62,377 nt of DNA from Acidihalobacter sp. (GTDB lineage: Bacteria > Pseudomonadota > Gammaproteobacteria > DSM-5130 > Acidihalobacteraceae), in the NCBI GenBank assembly GCA_027013225.1, contig JALUXU010000030.1, positions 1-62,377 of the forward strand. The letters are read 5' to 3'. Below are positions 48,277-55,627 of the stretch, in pieces. The translations under genes and the position numbers were made by a program. Within the stretch, counting starts at the first letter, position 1; the number at the start of each line of letters is the position of its first letter. The notes beneath the pieces are model-generated. The model ran no database searches. It was not told where the DNA came from and saw only the letters and a list, made by a program, of their open reading frames with translations.

Positions 48277-49542
48277 TCAAACTCCGCGGGTTTGAGACAC
48301 TGCCTCAGACAGCTTGAGATGAGCATTAAGGGCTCGGGTTTGAATCTCCATCAAATCATCCGGGTCAATTCCAAGGGTATTGATTAAATTCCCAACGGCT
48401 TCTTCGTCGGCCCTCTCTATCGCAATAGTCAAATCAAGAAGCACGCCTAGATCGCCTGTGTGCTCCAACAGGGCGTGTTTCATCGCTTCGGGGATGGCAA
48501 GACCCTCCAGGATTTGATCCATGGGCCGATGAAGCAAGGTATCGAGCAGTGACAAACATCCCACGGCCGCCGCTTCATCGATTCCGATCATTTCCCCAAA
48601 AGCATGGGAAGCCAACTGTCCCATGAACTCGGCACGATAGCCGGCAAGATCCCGCAGCGGCTCGCTAGCGCTCGAATCGATGCTGTCACTGGCATACAAC
48701 TCCAGCATCAACCATCGCTGCAGATTGCGGTAGCCAACGCGGGCAATGGCAGTTTTCAGATTGGCTGGCGGCCGCGAACCAAAGGCCACTGATCCCGCAA
48801 AGCGTAAAAAGCGGTGTATCAGACCGGGATCGCGCAATAGCACGTTTTCGATCTTTACTACATCCTCATCTCGATATATACGCTGGATGGCTTCCAGCAA
48901 GAGCATCGTCGAAGATGCAATCGTGTACCCGCTCAACATTTCCGGACGCGCGAAAAAATAACCCTGAAAGGCATCGAAACCCAGCTCCAGAAAGCGCCTG
49001 TAGCTCTCTTGGTCTTCGACTTTTTCCGCAAGCAGGGTCATGCCCGGTTTTTTTAGGCGTTTTACATGGCTGGCCAGGCTTTTTTCGTCGAGCGCCTGCA
49101 CATCCAGCTTAATGATATCGGCCAATTCGATAAACGGCGCCCATTCGGGCGCATACACGAAATCGTCAAGCGCGAGACGATATCCCAACTCCACCCATTC
49201 TTTACAACGTTTCAACAAAGCGGGCGACGGCTTCGCCGTTTCCAGAATCTCCAGGACAGTCTTTTGTGGCGGCAATACTTCAACCAGATCTTCGATCAGA
49301 TCCTCCATCTCCATATTGACGAATATCAATTGATCCACTGAAACTGTAGCCAGCCCCATGACGCCCAGCGCATTCAACACCAAGGACGCCGTCGACTTGA
49401 TTTTTTCATTGGCGGCGTTGTGCGGGTCAGATCTGAACAACAATTCATAAGCCATAATCTTCGAGTTTTTGTCGAAAATCGGCTGACGGGCAAGGAAAAC
49501 CGTACGCAAAGCCGTCCCTTTTTGTTGTTCTTCCTGAATCAT
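48277..49542 (-). CDS. EAL-HDOD (YuxH-type) signalling protein
   Basis: A 421-residue protein with a degenerate EAL domain (~15-210: FLARQPIFDKNSKIMAYELLF, VDQLIFVNM, LALDDFVY) in which the catalytic EAL is replaced by YELLF. A HDOD domain follows (~215-400: VENVLLRDPGLIHRFLRFAG-like, here IENVLLRDPGLIHRFLRF; LFRDLAGYRAEFMGQLASHAF-like). Such proteins usually bind partners rather than hydrolyse c-di-GMP. Its position after the flagellar cluster suggests a motility or c-di-GMP link; it may have its own promoter. Confidence 0.85.
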   Translation of the reverse strand: MIQEEQQKGTALRTVFLARQPIFDKNSKIMAYELLFRSDPHNAANEKIKSTASLVLNALGVMGLATVSVDQLIFVNMEMEDLIEDLVEVLPPQKTVLEILETAKPSPALLKRCKEWVELGYRLALDDFVYAPEWAPFIELADIIKLDVQALDEKSLASHVKRLKKPGMTLLAEKVEDQESYRRFLELGFDAFQGYFFARPEMLSGYTIASSTMLLLEAIQRIYRDEDVVKIENVLLRDPGLIHRFLRFAGSVAFGSRPPANLKTAIARVGYRNLQRWLMLELYASDSIDSSASEPLRDLAGYRAEFMGQLASHAFGEMIGIDEAAAVGCLSLLDTLLHRPMDQILEGLAIPEAMKHALLEHTGDLGVLLDLTIAIERADEEAVGNLINTLGIDPDDLMEIQTRALNAHLKLSEAVSQTRGV

Positions 49543-49695
49543 CGTCTCGCTCTTGGGATCTCTTCAGAGTTTGGATGCAAGGCAGCGCCGCTCGCCGTCT
49601 CTTGCTGAATAAGGAAGGCCGATCTTCCCACTTCGCTACAATATCATAAACTCGCCCATCTCCTGGCGGCCCATGGTAGAAGAAGATCAGCGAAC

Positions 49696-49714
49696 CTCCC
49701 AAAGGGAGTTTTTT
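49696..49714 (+). terminator. small hairpin with T-run upstream of the DUF2062 gene
   Basis: CTCCC-AAA-GGGAG followed directly by TTTTTT reads as a compact intrinsic terminator on the plus strand, but no plus-strand gene lies close upstream. It could attenuate the DUF2062 transcript. Confidence 0.35.
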
Positions 49715-49747
49715 CATGGACCCTGTCATCCACTACATTTTCCAGCC

Positions 49748-50263
49748 ATGATCAAACACATCCTGCAACGCCACCTTCCAGCGCCACACACGCTTCTAGA
49801 ACACCGAGCCCTGCGTTTTTTCGGCCGCTGGCTTCACGATCCCAATCTTTGGCATTTCAATCGCCGCTCTGTAGCCGGCGGATGCGCCGTGGGCCTGTTC
49901 ATGGCGTTTCTCCCTTTCCCGATACAAATGTTTCTCGCCGCAGGGGCCGCCATTGCCTTGCGCGTCAACCTTCCGATAGCCGTGCTTCTGGTCTGGATCA
50001 GCAACCCACTGACCATGCCGGCCATTTTTTATTTCGCCTATAAGCTCGGCGTATGGATACTTGGCATTCACGGGGGAGAAAGAACATCGTTCACACTGAC
50101 ACTGGAATGGTTTCGGCGCGAGTTCCTGGAAATCTGGAAACCGCTGATGGTCGGCAGCCTCGTGCTCAGCACATTCAACGCCATCATAGGTTATATCGCC
50201 ACGCGTTTGATTTGGCGAATCGTCGTAGTAATCCGCTGGCGTAAAAAAAAGCAACGTCATTGA
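49748..50263 (+). CDS. DUF2062 membrane protein
   Basis: A 171-residue protein starting MIKHILQRHLPAPHTLLEH. The conserved WLHDPNLWHFNRRSVAGG segment precedes hydrophobic segments at ~50-72, ~78-105 and ~140-160, and the C-terminus is basic (RWRKKKQRH). DUF2062 genes commonly neighbour lolCD in betaproteobacteria. ATG 49748 matches the usual family start; the frame upstream is open to 49673. Function unknown. Confidence 0.85.
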   Translation: MIKHILQRHLPAPHTLLEHRALRFFGRWLHDPNLWHFNRRSVAGGCAVGLFMAFLPFPIQMFLAAGAAIALRVNLPIAVLLVWISNPLTMPAIFYFAYKLGVWILGIHGGERTSFTLTLEWFRREFLEIWKPLMVGSLVLSTFNAIIGYIATRLIWRIVVVIRWRKKKQRH

Positions 50264-50288
50264 AGCGAACCGGTGGCACGGCGACACT

Positions 50289-50969
50289 TCAGCGAATAGG
50301 ATAAAGCTTCCCATCGCGCATACGCAGAACCCGATCCATCTGTTTGCTCAGCTCGAAATCATGCGTGACGATCACCAAGGCGGTTTTCAATTCACGATTC
50401 ATGCGCATCAACAACGCCAAAACTTGCTCGGCATTGTGCTGATCGAGATTTCCTGTAGGCTCATCCGCAAGCACCGCGCGCGGTTCATTGATCACTGCAC
50501 GGGCAATCGCCACCCGCTGGCGTTCTCCTCCAGAAAGCTCGGCCGGACGGTGACGGCCGCGGTCCGACATGCCGATCCGCTCTAGCAACATATGCGCCCT
50601 TTGTTCGACCTTGGCCGGGTGGGTACCTCGAATCATCAGCGGCATCATGATGTTTTCAAGCGCAGAAAATTCCGGCAGCAGATGATGAAATTGATAGACG
50701 AACCCCAGCGCCCGATTGCGTAATTTCCCGCGCGCCTTTTCTCCGATTGAGCTCATATCCTGGCCGAGCACCTCCACCGTACCGCTGGTTGGGGCATCCA
50801 GCCCTCCCAGAAGATGCAGCAATGTGCTTTTGCCACTACCCGAACTGCCAATGATGGCGAGTTTTTCTCCTGGCAACACCTCCAGGTCAATGCCGCGCAA
50901 AACATCTGTGGACAAACGCCCATCGTGATAGCTTTTTTTCAGACCACGGGTGCGCAGAACGGGTTGCAT
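50289..50969 (-). CDS. lolD: lipoprotein-releasing ABC transporter ATPase LolD
   Basis: LolD powers release of outer-membrane lipoproteins from the inner membrane. The 226-residue protein has Walker A GSSGSGKSTLLHLLGG, signature ELSGGERQRVAIARAV and Walker B AVLADEPTGNLD; the FHHLLPEFSALENIM motif is typical of LolD. Start ATG 50969 is 29 bp after the lolC stop; a TTG at 50987 is possible. Confidence 0.94.
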   Translation of the reverse strand: MQPVLRTRGLKKSYHDGRLSTDVLRGIDLEVLPGEKLAIIGSSGSGKSTLLHLLGGLDAPTSGTVEVLGQDMSSIGEKARGKLRNRALGFVYQFHHLLPEFSALENIMMPLMIRGTHPAKVEQRAHMLLERIGMSDRGRHRPAELSGGERQRVAIARAVINEPRAVLADEPTGNLDQHNAEQVLALLMRMNRELKTALVIVTHDFELSKQMDRVLRMRDGKLYPIR

Positions 50970-50997
50970 TGCGGTGGAAGCACTCAAGTTCTTTTCC

Positions 50998-52242
50998 TTA
51001 TTCGTAGCGCAGCGCTTCAGCCGGACGGGTACGCGCCGCCCGGCGGGCGGGATAGATCGTCGCCAGCACGGTGAGAACAAAAGCGATCACGCCAATGTGC
51101 CATACGTCGCCCCACTCAAGATGGGATGGCAACTGACTGATGTAGTACACCTGAGGCGACAGAAACTGTACATGGAACGCTTTTTCTATAGCCGGCACGA
51201 TGGTTTCCACATTCAGCGACAACGCAACGCCTCCACCCACGCCCACCAGCACGCCGATCAATCCGATCAGCGTACCCTGAACGATGAATATCCGCATTAT
51301 CTGTCCCGGCGACATTCCCAAAGTACGCAAAATAGCTATGTCGGCCTGCTTGTCGTTGACCACCATCACCAGCGTGGAAACGATGTTGAATACGCCGACG
51401 GCAACGATCAAAAACAGGATCACGAACATCGCGATTTTCTCGGTTTGCACGGCATGGAAAAAATTGGCGTTTTCCTGGGTCCAGTCAGTGACCCAGTAAT
51501 TCGGTCCCAGCATGGCGCGAATGCGGGCCGACACTTCAGGCGATTGCATCACCTTGGCAACCTTGATACGCAGGCCGGTCACGCCATCGACCTGAAATAA
51601 GCGTGCCGCATCGCGCAGATTCAAAAACGCCATGCTGCGGTCGTACTGGTACATGCCTGCCGAAAAAATGCCGACCACCGTAAACCGGCGAAATCGCGGC
51701 AGCACGCCGGCAGGCGTTACCGTGGCGTCGGGCGTGATCACAGTCACATGATCGCCGACAGATGCGCCAAGATAAGCCGCCAAATCCTTTCCAAGCACGA
51801 TCCGAAACTTGCCCGGTTCGAGCGCCTGTAGCGACCCAGTAACCATATCCTTACCGACCCGGGATACCGCGCCTTCCTGCTGAGGGAGAATCCCGCGCAG
51901 CACCGCCCCGCTGACCGCCCGTCCCGCGGTGATCATCGCCTCCCCTTGCACGAAAGGAGCGACACCTACCACCCCATGCACTTTTTTGATGTCTTTTTCG
52001 AGTGCCTGCCAGTTCTGCAATCCCCCATCGAAACTGCGCACGGTCACGTCGGAGGCAAAACCCAATATCCGGCTTTGCAACTCGCGCTCAAAACCGTTCA
52101 TCACCGACAGCACGGTGATCAACGCGGTCACTCCCAACGCAATACCGAGAATGGATATCAGCGTGATGAATGAAACGAAATGATTCCGTCGGCGCGCGCG
52201 GGTGTAGCGCAGGCCGATACTCAATTCCAGCGGTCTGAACAT
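50998..52242 (-). CDS. lolC: lipoprotein-releasing permease LolC/E
   Basis: A 414-residue inner-membrane permease. It starts MFRPLELSIGLRYTRARRRNHF, with membrane segments at ~25-50, ~270-300, ~315-345 and ~375-400, and ends IYPARRAARTRPAEALRYE. Only one permease gene is present, so the complex may be LolC2D2 (LolF-like) rather than LolCDE. Confidence 0.93.
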   Translation of the reverse strand: MFRPLELSIGLRYTRARRRNHFVSFITLISILGIALGVTALITVLSVMNGFERELQSRILGFASDVTVRSFDGGLQNWQALEKDIKKVHGVVGVAPFVQGEAMITAGRAVSGAVLRGILPQQEGAVSRVGKDMVTGSLQALEPGKFRIVLGKDLAAYLGASVGDHVTVITPDATVTPAGVLPRFRRFTVVGIFSAGMYQYDRSMAFLNLRDAARLFQVDGVTGLRIKVAKVMQSPEVSARIRAMLGPNYWVTDWTQENANFFHAVQTEKIAMFVILFLIVAVGVFNIVSTLVMVVNDKQADIAILRTLGMSPGQIMRIFIVQGTLIGLIGVLVGVGGGVALSLNVETIVPAIEKAFHVQFLSPQVYYISQLPSHLEWGDVWHIGVIAFVLTVLATIYPARRAARTRPAEALRYE

Positions 52243-52322
52243 GGCGAGGGATTAAACCACACGCCGGACGTGTTGTGGAGCATTGGCCCATCTTGCGCCC
52301 GATGGATTTCCGCGCCGGCAGA

Positions 52323-52493
52323 TCAAACAGCCGGCCCGGGAACCAGTAAGACCTTGAATTCAACGGTTACCGGTATCGCGATCATCGAGCCGTTTTGCCA
52401 TTGGCCGATACCGATCCCAAACGCGGTCCGCTCGAGCCGAAAGCGGCCGGAAAGAACGATACCTGAAGCTTTTTTGCTCACCGTGACTGGAAA
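52323..52493 (-). pseudogene. 3' remnant of a YceI-family gene
   Basis: The minus strand carries the last ~56 codons of a YceI-type polyisoprenoid-binding protein: SGRFRLERTAFGIG, then WQNGSMIAIPVTVEFKVLL and a stop at 52323. Upstream it ends abruptly at the tip of the IS200/IS605-type element at 52494. No 5' half is found in the window, so it was removed rather than only split. Confidence 0.72.
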
Positions 52494-52860
52494 TTGACAT
52501 CCTCCCCGGCCTGAAGGCCGGAGATTCCTACGGCGCTCAGGTGCGGCTCGTGTTCCGGGGGAGCACGGCGATGAGATGCCCGCTGTTCCACGCCAGCTTG
52601 TAGTCCAGTTGGCGGCGGAACTCGAACCAGCCTTGATCGTGGATGGACTTGTTCAGGCCCGACTTGGCCCGAACGTTTCTTCCCGGCGCATCGGCCAGCC
52701 AGGCCGCTTCCGTGCTGTTGCGCCACTCGGTGAGCCGCTTGCACAGGCCCGCATAGCCGAGCCTCGATTCGCCCGCCTCGTAACGTTTCTTCTGCAAGTT
52801 CGGCGCCTTATTGAACACGAACCGGCACGAGCCAGCGAAGCGACGCACATGGCGCAGCCA
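52494..52860 (-). mobile_element. degenerate IS200/IS605-type element with deleted tnpB
   Basis: The left tip has the TGACATCCTCCCCGG end with the CCGGCC-TGAA-GGCCGG hairpin (52506-52521) typical of IS605/IS1341-type elements. The minus-strand frame carries two pieces of TnpB: an N-terminal piece (RRFAGSCRFVFNKA, KRLTEWRNS) and a RuvC-III-like piece (KSGLNKSIHDQGWFEFRRQL, ending NTSRT). About 180 residues between them and the zinc finger after them are missing. It cannot encode an active RNA-guided nuclease. Confidence 0.75.
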
Positions 52861-53370
52861 GGCATCGAACTGGCGTGAGGCAGAAAAACCCTCCGGCGTG
52901 TTCATTGCACGCAAGTTGTGAAAACCGAGGCCACTGCCGATGATGAGTACGCCTTCTTTTCGCAAAGGCGCGAGGGCGCATCCCATGCGGAAATGGAATT
53001 CAGGATCCATGCCTACGTCCAGGAAAATCTGTACGACAGGCAGATTTTCTTCTGGATAGAGCGGTTTCATCGGGCTGAATGTGGCATGATCAAATCTTCG
53101 AAGCAGATCAAGTTGCGCCGGAATACCCGCGCTATCGAGCATGACGCGGATCCGCTCGGCGAGCGCCGGATCGCCGGGCCCGCGATAAACAATATGGTAG
53201 GTTTCCTCGGGAAAACCTTGATAGTCATAGATCATGCCGGGATGTGCTCCGGAGGAAATTTTCACGCCCCGCGTTTCCCAATGGCCGCTGATGACAAGGG
53301 CAGCGCGAGGCTGCTCAGCGAGCTCTCGCCGCCTGTCGATCAAAGATTTTCCAGGCGATCGAAATTGTGG
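52861..53370 (-). pseudogene. extradiol dioxygenase (DODA/LigB type), truncated at both ends
   Basis: About 165 residues of a class III extradiol ring-cleavage dioxygenase: VISGHWETRG and IGSGLGFHNLR retain two metal-binding histidines, and YDYQGFPEETYHI is conserved. The N-terminal HGSPM-type segment with the first metal ligand is absent: the frame begins directly after a stop beside the 34-bp inverted repeat. The C-terminal ~80 residues are replaced in frame by TnpB remnants, giving a fused frame 52537-53370. It is probably inactive. Confidence 0.7.
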
Positions 53371-53371
53371 C

Positions 53372-53451
53372 TAGACATGATGTTTTGACCTGCCCATCCT
53401 CAACGATCGTGGGTTACCGTTGAGGATGGGCAGGTCAAAACATCATGTCTA
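53372..53451. repeat. perfect 34-bp inverted repeat around a 12-bp loop
   Basis: The left arm (53372-53405, beginning TAGACATGATGTTTTGACCT) and the right arm (53418-53451) are exact reverse complements with a 12-bp loop ATCGTGGGTTAC. The arms include TGACCTGCCC, which resembles the tips of some IS3-family (IS407-group-like) elements. It joins the truncated dioxygenase to the two-gene operon. It might be a MITE-like hairpin, paired IS ends, or a rearrangement scar. Confidence 0.9.
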
Positions 53452-53456
53452 AGCGG

Positions 53457-53774
53457 TCATTTACCGCTATGATTGTTGCGGTCACGGCCAAAACCCGCCA
53501 CCAACAACTCCCCCAGCGCATTGGGCAGGGCATCGATGATATACCGCCGGTCCCGGTAGCGGATCCGGTATTCGATCAGCACCAGGTTCAGCCTGTCCTC
53601 CCGGATGATGCGTTCCAGGATGCGCAGCTTTTCGGGCATGTCGGTCTGTTCCCATTCCATCGAACCCTTGTCGAACAGGGTGCGCAGTGTCCGGTGGGTC
53701 CAGGCCGCTTCCTGGGGAGCGAACAGCGCGTCCATGCGCGCCTCATAGCCGGGGCTGGTTTCGGTTTCACTCAT
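53457..53774 (-). CDS. hypothetical protein, second gene of a two-gene operon
   Basis: A 105-residue soluble, charged, helix-rich protein starting MSETETSPGYEARMDALF, with WTHRTLRTLFDKG and a strongly basic stretch LIEYRIRYRDRRYIID. I do not recognise it. Its ATG overlaps the stop of the preceding gene by 8 bp, so the two are translationally coupled. The longer frame to 53831 is the shadow of that gene. It ends 6 bp before the inverted repeat. Confidence 0.65.
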   Translation of the reverse strand: MSETETSPGYEARMDALFAPQEAAWTHRTLRTLFDKGSMEWEQTDMPEKLRILERIIREDRLNLVLIEYRIRYRDRRYIIDALPNALGELLVAGFGRDRNNHSGK

Positions 53775-54228
53775 GGTTCTCTCCACTTGAAGTATCGCGT
53801 CCGGGGCGCTCGCCTGCCAGGTGCCGGGCATAGCGGATGGCGGCCTGCCTTCGCTGCACCAGGGTATCGATGCAGGGCACCAGGGGATAGGCCTGCTCCA
53901 GGCGGTCGAGGCAGTCGGTCAGAAGGGGATCATGGCGACGGCGGCGCCAGTCGGTAAACACCAGGGGACAGGGGCCGATCGGCGCCAGCGGTCGGGCGGT
54001 GCCGAAATTGTCGGCGCCGAGGTCCCAGTGGTATTCCATGAACAGACTGGGCTGCGGCCCGACCTTGTAGCGGGAGATCACGAAGCCCCGCTCGGCCGCG
54101 ATCCAGATGCCGACATAGGCATTGTTCGCATCGATCCGGTAGGCGTGGCCGTCGATGAGTTCGATCATGGGCAGCCAGGCGCCTTCCTTGCGCTTTTGCC
54201 GGAGATACCGGGTCAAGGCGTCGGGCAT
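53767..54228 (-). CDS. hypothetical protein, first gene of the operon under the TGCGACA palindrome
   Basis: A 153-residue soluble protein starting MPDALTRYLRQKRKEGAW with a beta-rich core (GHAYRIDANNAYVGIWIAA, FVISRYKVGPQPSLFMEYHW). A good AGGAGA site lies 8 bp before ATG 54228. I do not recognise the family. The palindrome at 54279-54297, the same as that in front of the WYL regulator, lies about 50 bp upstream, so it should be in the WYL regulon. With the 105-residue partner it may be an effector or accessory unit of the module. Confidence 0.68.
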   Translation of the reverse strand: MPDALTRYLRQKRKEGAWLPMIELIDGHAYRIDANNAYVGIWIAAERGFVISRYKVGPQPSLFMEYHWDLGADNFGTARPLAPIGPCPLVFTDWRRRRHDPLLTDCLDRLEQAYPLVPCIDTLVQRRQAAIRYARHLAGERPGRDTSSGENHE

Positions 54229-54278
54229 CTTGGTGTCTCCTGATCGGCCGGGAACATGACCCTATTACGGCACAGGCA

Positions 54279-54297
54279 TGCGACAGATCCTGTCGCA
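54279..54297. promoter_or_regulatory. palindromic operator, copy 1 (upstream of the two-gene operon)
   Basis: TGCGACA-GATCC-TGTCGCA, a perfect 7-bp inverted repeat with a 5-bp spacer. It starts 51 bp upstream of the 153-residue protein's start and immediately follows the WYL gene's stop. The identical half-sites recur at 55342-55360. Confidence 0.75.
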
Positions 54298-54301
54298 TGT
54301 C

Positions 54302-55300
54302 TCAATCGCGATAGCGCCCCAGGGTTTTCGAGAGCACGGCCATCAGCTCGCGGCGCAGCGCGACGGGCCGTTCGACACAGACATGCTCCCCCAGCCCGAG
54401 CAGCCACCAGCGCAGCTGGGCCGTGTCCTGCACGGTGGCGCTGAGCAGCGCCCCGTCCTCCTGCCAGCGCACCTTTTGATCCTCGCTCAGGGGCGTCTCC
54501 AACAGGTGCTGGACTGCCGCATGGCTGAACCAGGCGCGCAGCCGGATGCGCTTGCCGACCGGGTAGTCGAATTCGCCGGCGCGCACATAGGCATCGAGCG
54601 AGAAGCCTTCCGGCACATGCACCGGCCGATCGCTCGGCTCGGCCGACAGGATGCGGTGCAGGGCGAGCTGCCGGATGTCGTCGTAGTCCCAGAGGCTGGC
54701 CACCAGATAGACCAGGTTGTCGCGGAACACCAGGCCATGCGGGCTGACCTCGTATTCGCTGGGCGCATCGTCCCTGGCCCCGCGGCGCCGGTAGCGGGCG
54801 ATGAAGCGCTGCTGGCGGAACAGGGCCTCGTACACCACGTCCGCCACCCCCGGGGACAGGCTCGGGGGCAGCAGGCGCTGGCGGCCGGGGATGACCGCGA
54901 TGCGCTCGCGCCAGGCGCGGTAGGCCGAGTCGCCCTGATCAGCCAGCACCCCCTCGGCACGCCGGAAATAGGGCTGCAGGAAGCCGACGATGTCGGGCGG
55001 CAGCAGCCGTGTTGCATGCTCCTCCATCACCTTCAGGGCGAGGGCGGCGCGCGGCGCCATCACCGGCATGCCCTGCTCCTCGGCCTCCCGCTCCCAGGAC
55101 CAGCCGTGCGGCCTGCTGCGGTCGTCGCACACCAGGGGAAAGACGGCGGAGAGCTTCTCCAGGTCGCGCTGCACGGTCCGCTGGGTCGTCTCGAAGCCCA
55201 GCTCTGCCAGCTGCCTGCGCAGGGTGCCGGTGTCAATCCGGCGCGGCGCGCGCGGGATCATCTGAAGCATGCGGATCTGGCGAAGGGTGGTGTCGGACAT
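54302..55300 (-). CDS. WYL-domain transcriptional regulator (BrxR/CapW-like)
   Basis: A 332-residue regulator starting MSDTTLRQIRMLQMIP. A winged HTH lies at ~5-65 (TGTLRRQLAELGFETTQRTV, RDLEKLS). A WYL domain lies at ~180-265 (FIARYRRRGARDD, NLVYLVASLWDYDDIRQLAL, HRILSAE), followed by a WCX-like C-terminal domain. Regulators of this shape repress phage-defence operons and sense nucleic acids or nucleotides. It is divergent from the DUF262 operon and flanked on both sides by TGCGACA-N5-TGTCGCA. The frame upstream of 55300 only reads the antisense of the leader repeat. Confidence 0.88.
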   Translation of the reverse strand: MSDTTLRQIRMLQMIPRAPRRIDTGTLRRQLAELGFETTQRTVQRDLEKLSAVFPLVCDDRSRPHGWSWEREAEEQGMPVMAPRAALALKVMEEHATRLLPPDIVGFLQPYFRRAEGVLADQGDSAYRAWRERIAVIPGRQRLLPPSLSPGVADVVYEALFRQQRFIARYRRRGARDDAPSEYEVSPHGLVFRDNLVYLVASLWDYDDIRQLALHRILSAEPSDRPVHVPEGFSLDAYVRAGEFDYPVGKRIRLRAWFSHAAVQHLLETPLSEDQKVRWQEDGALLSATVQDTAQLRWWLLGLGEHVCVERPVALRRELMAVLSKTLGRYRD

Positions 55301-55338
55301 GGGCGGATGGCGGTTTGCGCGAGGAAATCCTGCTCGCA

Positions 55339-55367
55339 GGATGCGACAGAAAATGTCGCAAATCAAG
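55339..55367 (-). promoter_or_regulatory. putative promoter of the WYL gene overlapping operator copy 2
   Basis: On the minus strand TTGATT, a 17-bp spacer, then CATCCT gives a weak sigma70-like pair about 40 bp upstream of the WYL ATG. The palindrome TGCGACA-GAAAA-TGTCGCA (55342-55360) fills the spacer, so binding would block polymerase: an autorepression layout. Confidence 0.5.
55342..55360. promoter_or_regulatory. palindromic operator, copy 2 (WYL-DUF262 divergent region)
   Basis: TGCGACA-GAAAA-TGTCGCA, with half-sites and spacing identical to copy 1 and a different spacer sequence. It lies in the 165-bp divergent region between the WYL start and the first leader repeat. Conserved arms with a varied centre are what a dimeric repressor site looks like. 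Confidence 0.78.
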
Positions 55368-55402
55368 GGCAGACTGGCCCAAGATACTCGCGACAGAGCG
55401 AA

Positions 55403-55549
55403 CACGGGCGTATCATCCTGCCCGCAGCCATCGCCAGGAACTATCGACCGGCCCGGAGAACACGCATGTTCACGCACGACAGACTGAAAGACCGCCACCG
55501 CGAGATCCGCGACGGACTGCCGCAGGCGGTCTCGCTGCGCATCCACCGG
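55403..55549 (+). repeat. 147-bp direct repeat, copy A
   Basis: This block matches 59125-59271 over its full length with 3 mismatches. It contains 63 bp of non-coding leader plus the first 28 codons of the HEPN-type gene. Copy A lies directly downstream of the operator-bearing promoter region; the two copies bracket the DUF262 gene pair. Confidence 0.95.
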
Positions 55550-55624
55550 CAAGGCAAACCGGATGCCGCAGAGCATTGCATCGATCGCCGTTCGATGGGG
55601 GCCCACGATCTGAAACAAGGTTGA
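55466..55624 (+). CDS. truncated HEPN N-terminus, 52-codon leader ORF
   Basis: It starts MFTHDRLKDRHREIRDGLPQ, matching the first ~28 residues of the HEPN-type protein (differences at Gly17 and Ile26), then diverges into KPDAAEHCIDRRSMG and stops at 55624. It has the same GGAGAA ribosome site as the intact gene. Its TGA ends 3 bp before the DUF262 ATG, so ribosomes finishing it could re-initiate there. It may be a mere remnant or a coupling leader peptide. Confidence 0.6.
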   Translation: MFTHDRLKDRHREIRDGLPQAVSLRIHRQGKPDAAEHCIDRRSMGAHDLKQG

Positions 55625-55627
55625 TGA

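Noticed and set aside
49445-49729. 94-codon minus-strand frame between the EAL-HDOD and DUF2062 genes
   Set aside because: It overlaps the EAL-HDOD 5' end in another frame and has no recognisable features; the region is better read as promoter DNA.
52494-52860. Active TnpB RNA-guided nuclease with its guide RNA
   Set aside because: About 180 residues of TnpB and its zinc finger are deleted, so the nuclease cannot be functional although the right-end hairpin survives.
53372-53451. Integron attC site or a CRISPR repeat
   Set aside because: It occurs as a single perfect hairpin, without the imperfect arm structure or core-site sequences of attC and without repeat-spacer periodicity. No CRISPR array was seen anywhere in the window.
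54278-55624. 448-codon plus-strand open frame over the WYL gene
   Set aside because: It is antisense to the WYL regulator; only its last 52 codons (from 55466) have meaning, as the HEPN-derived leader ORF.
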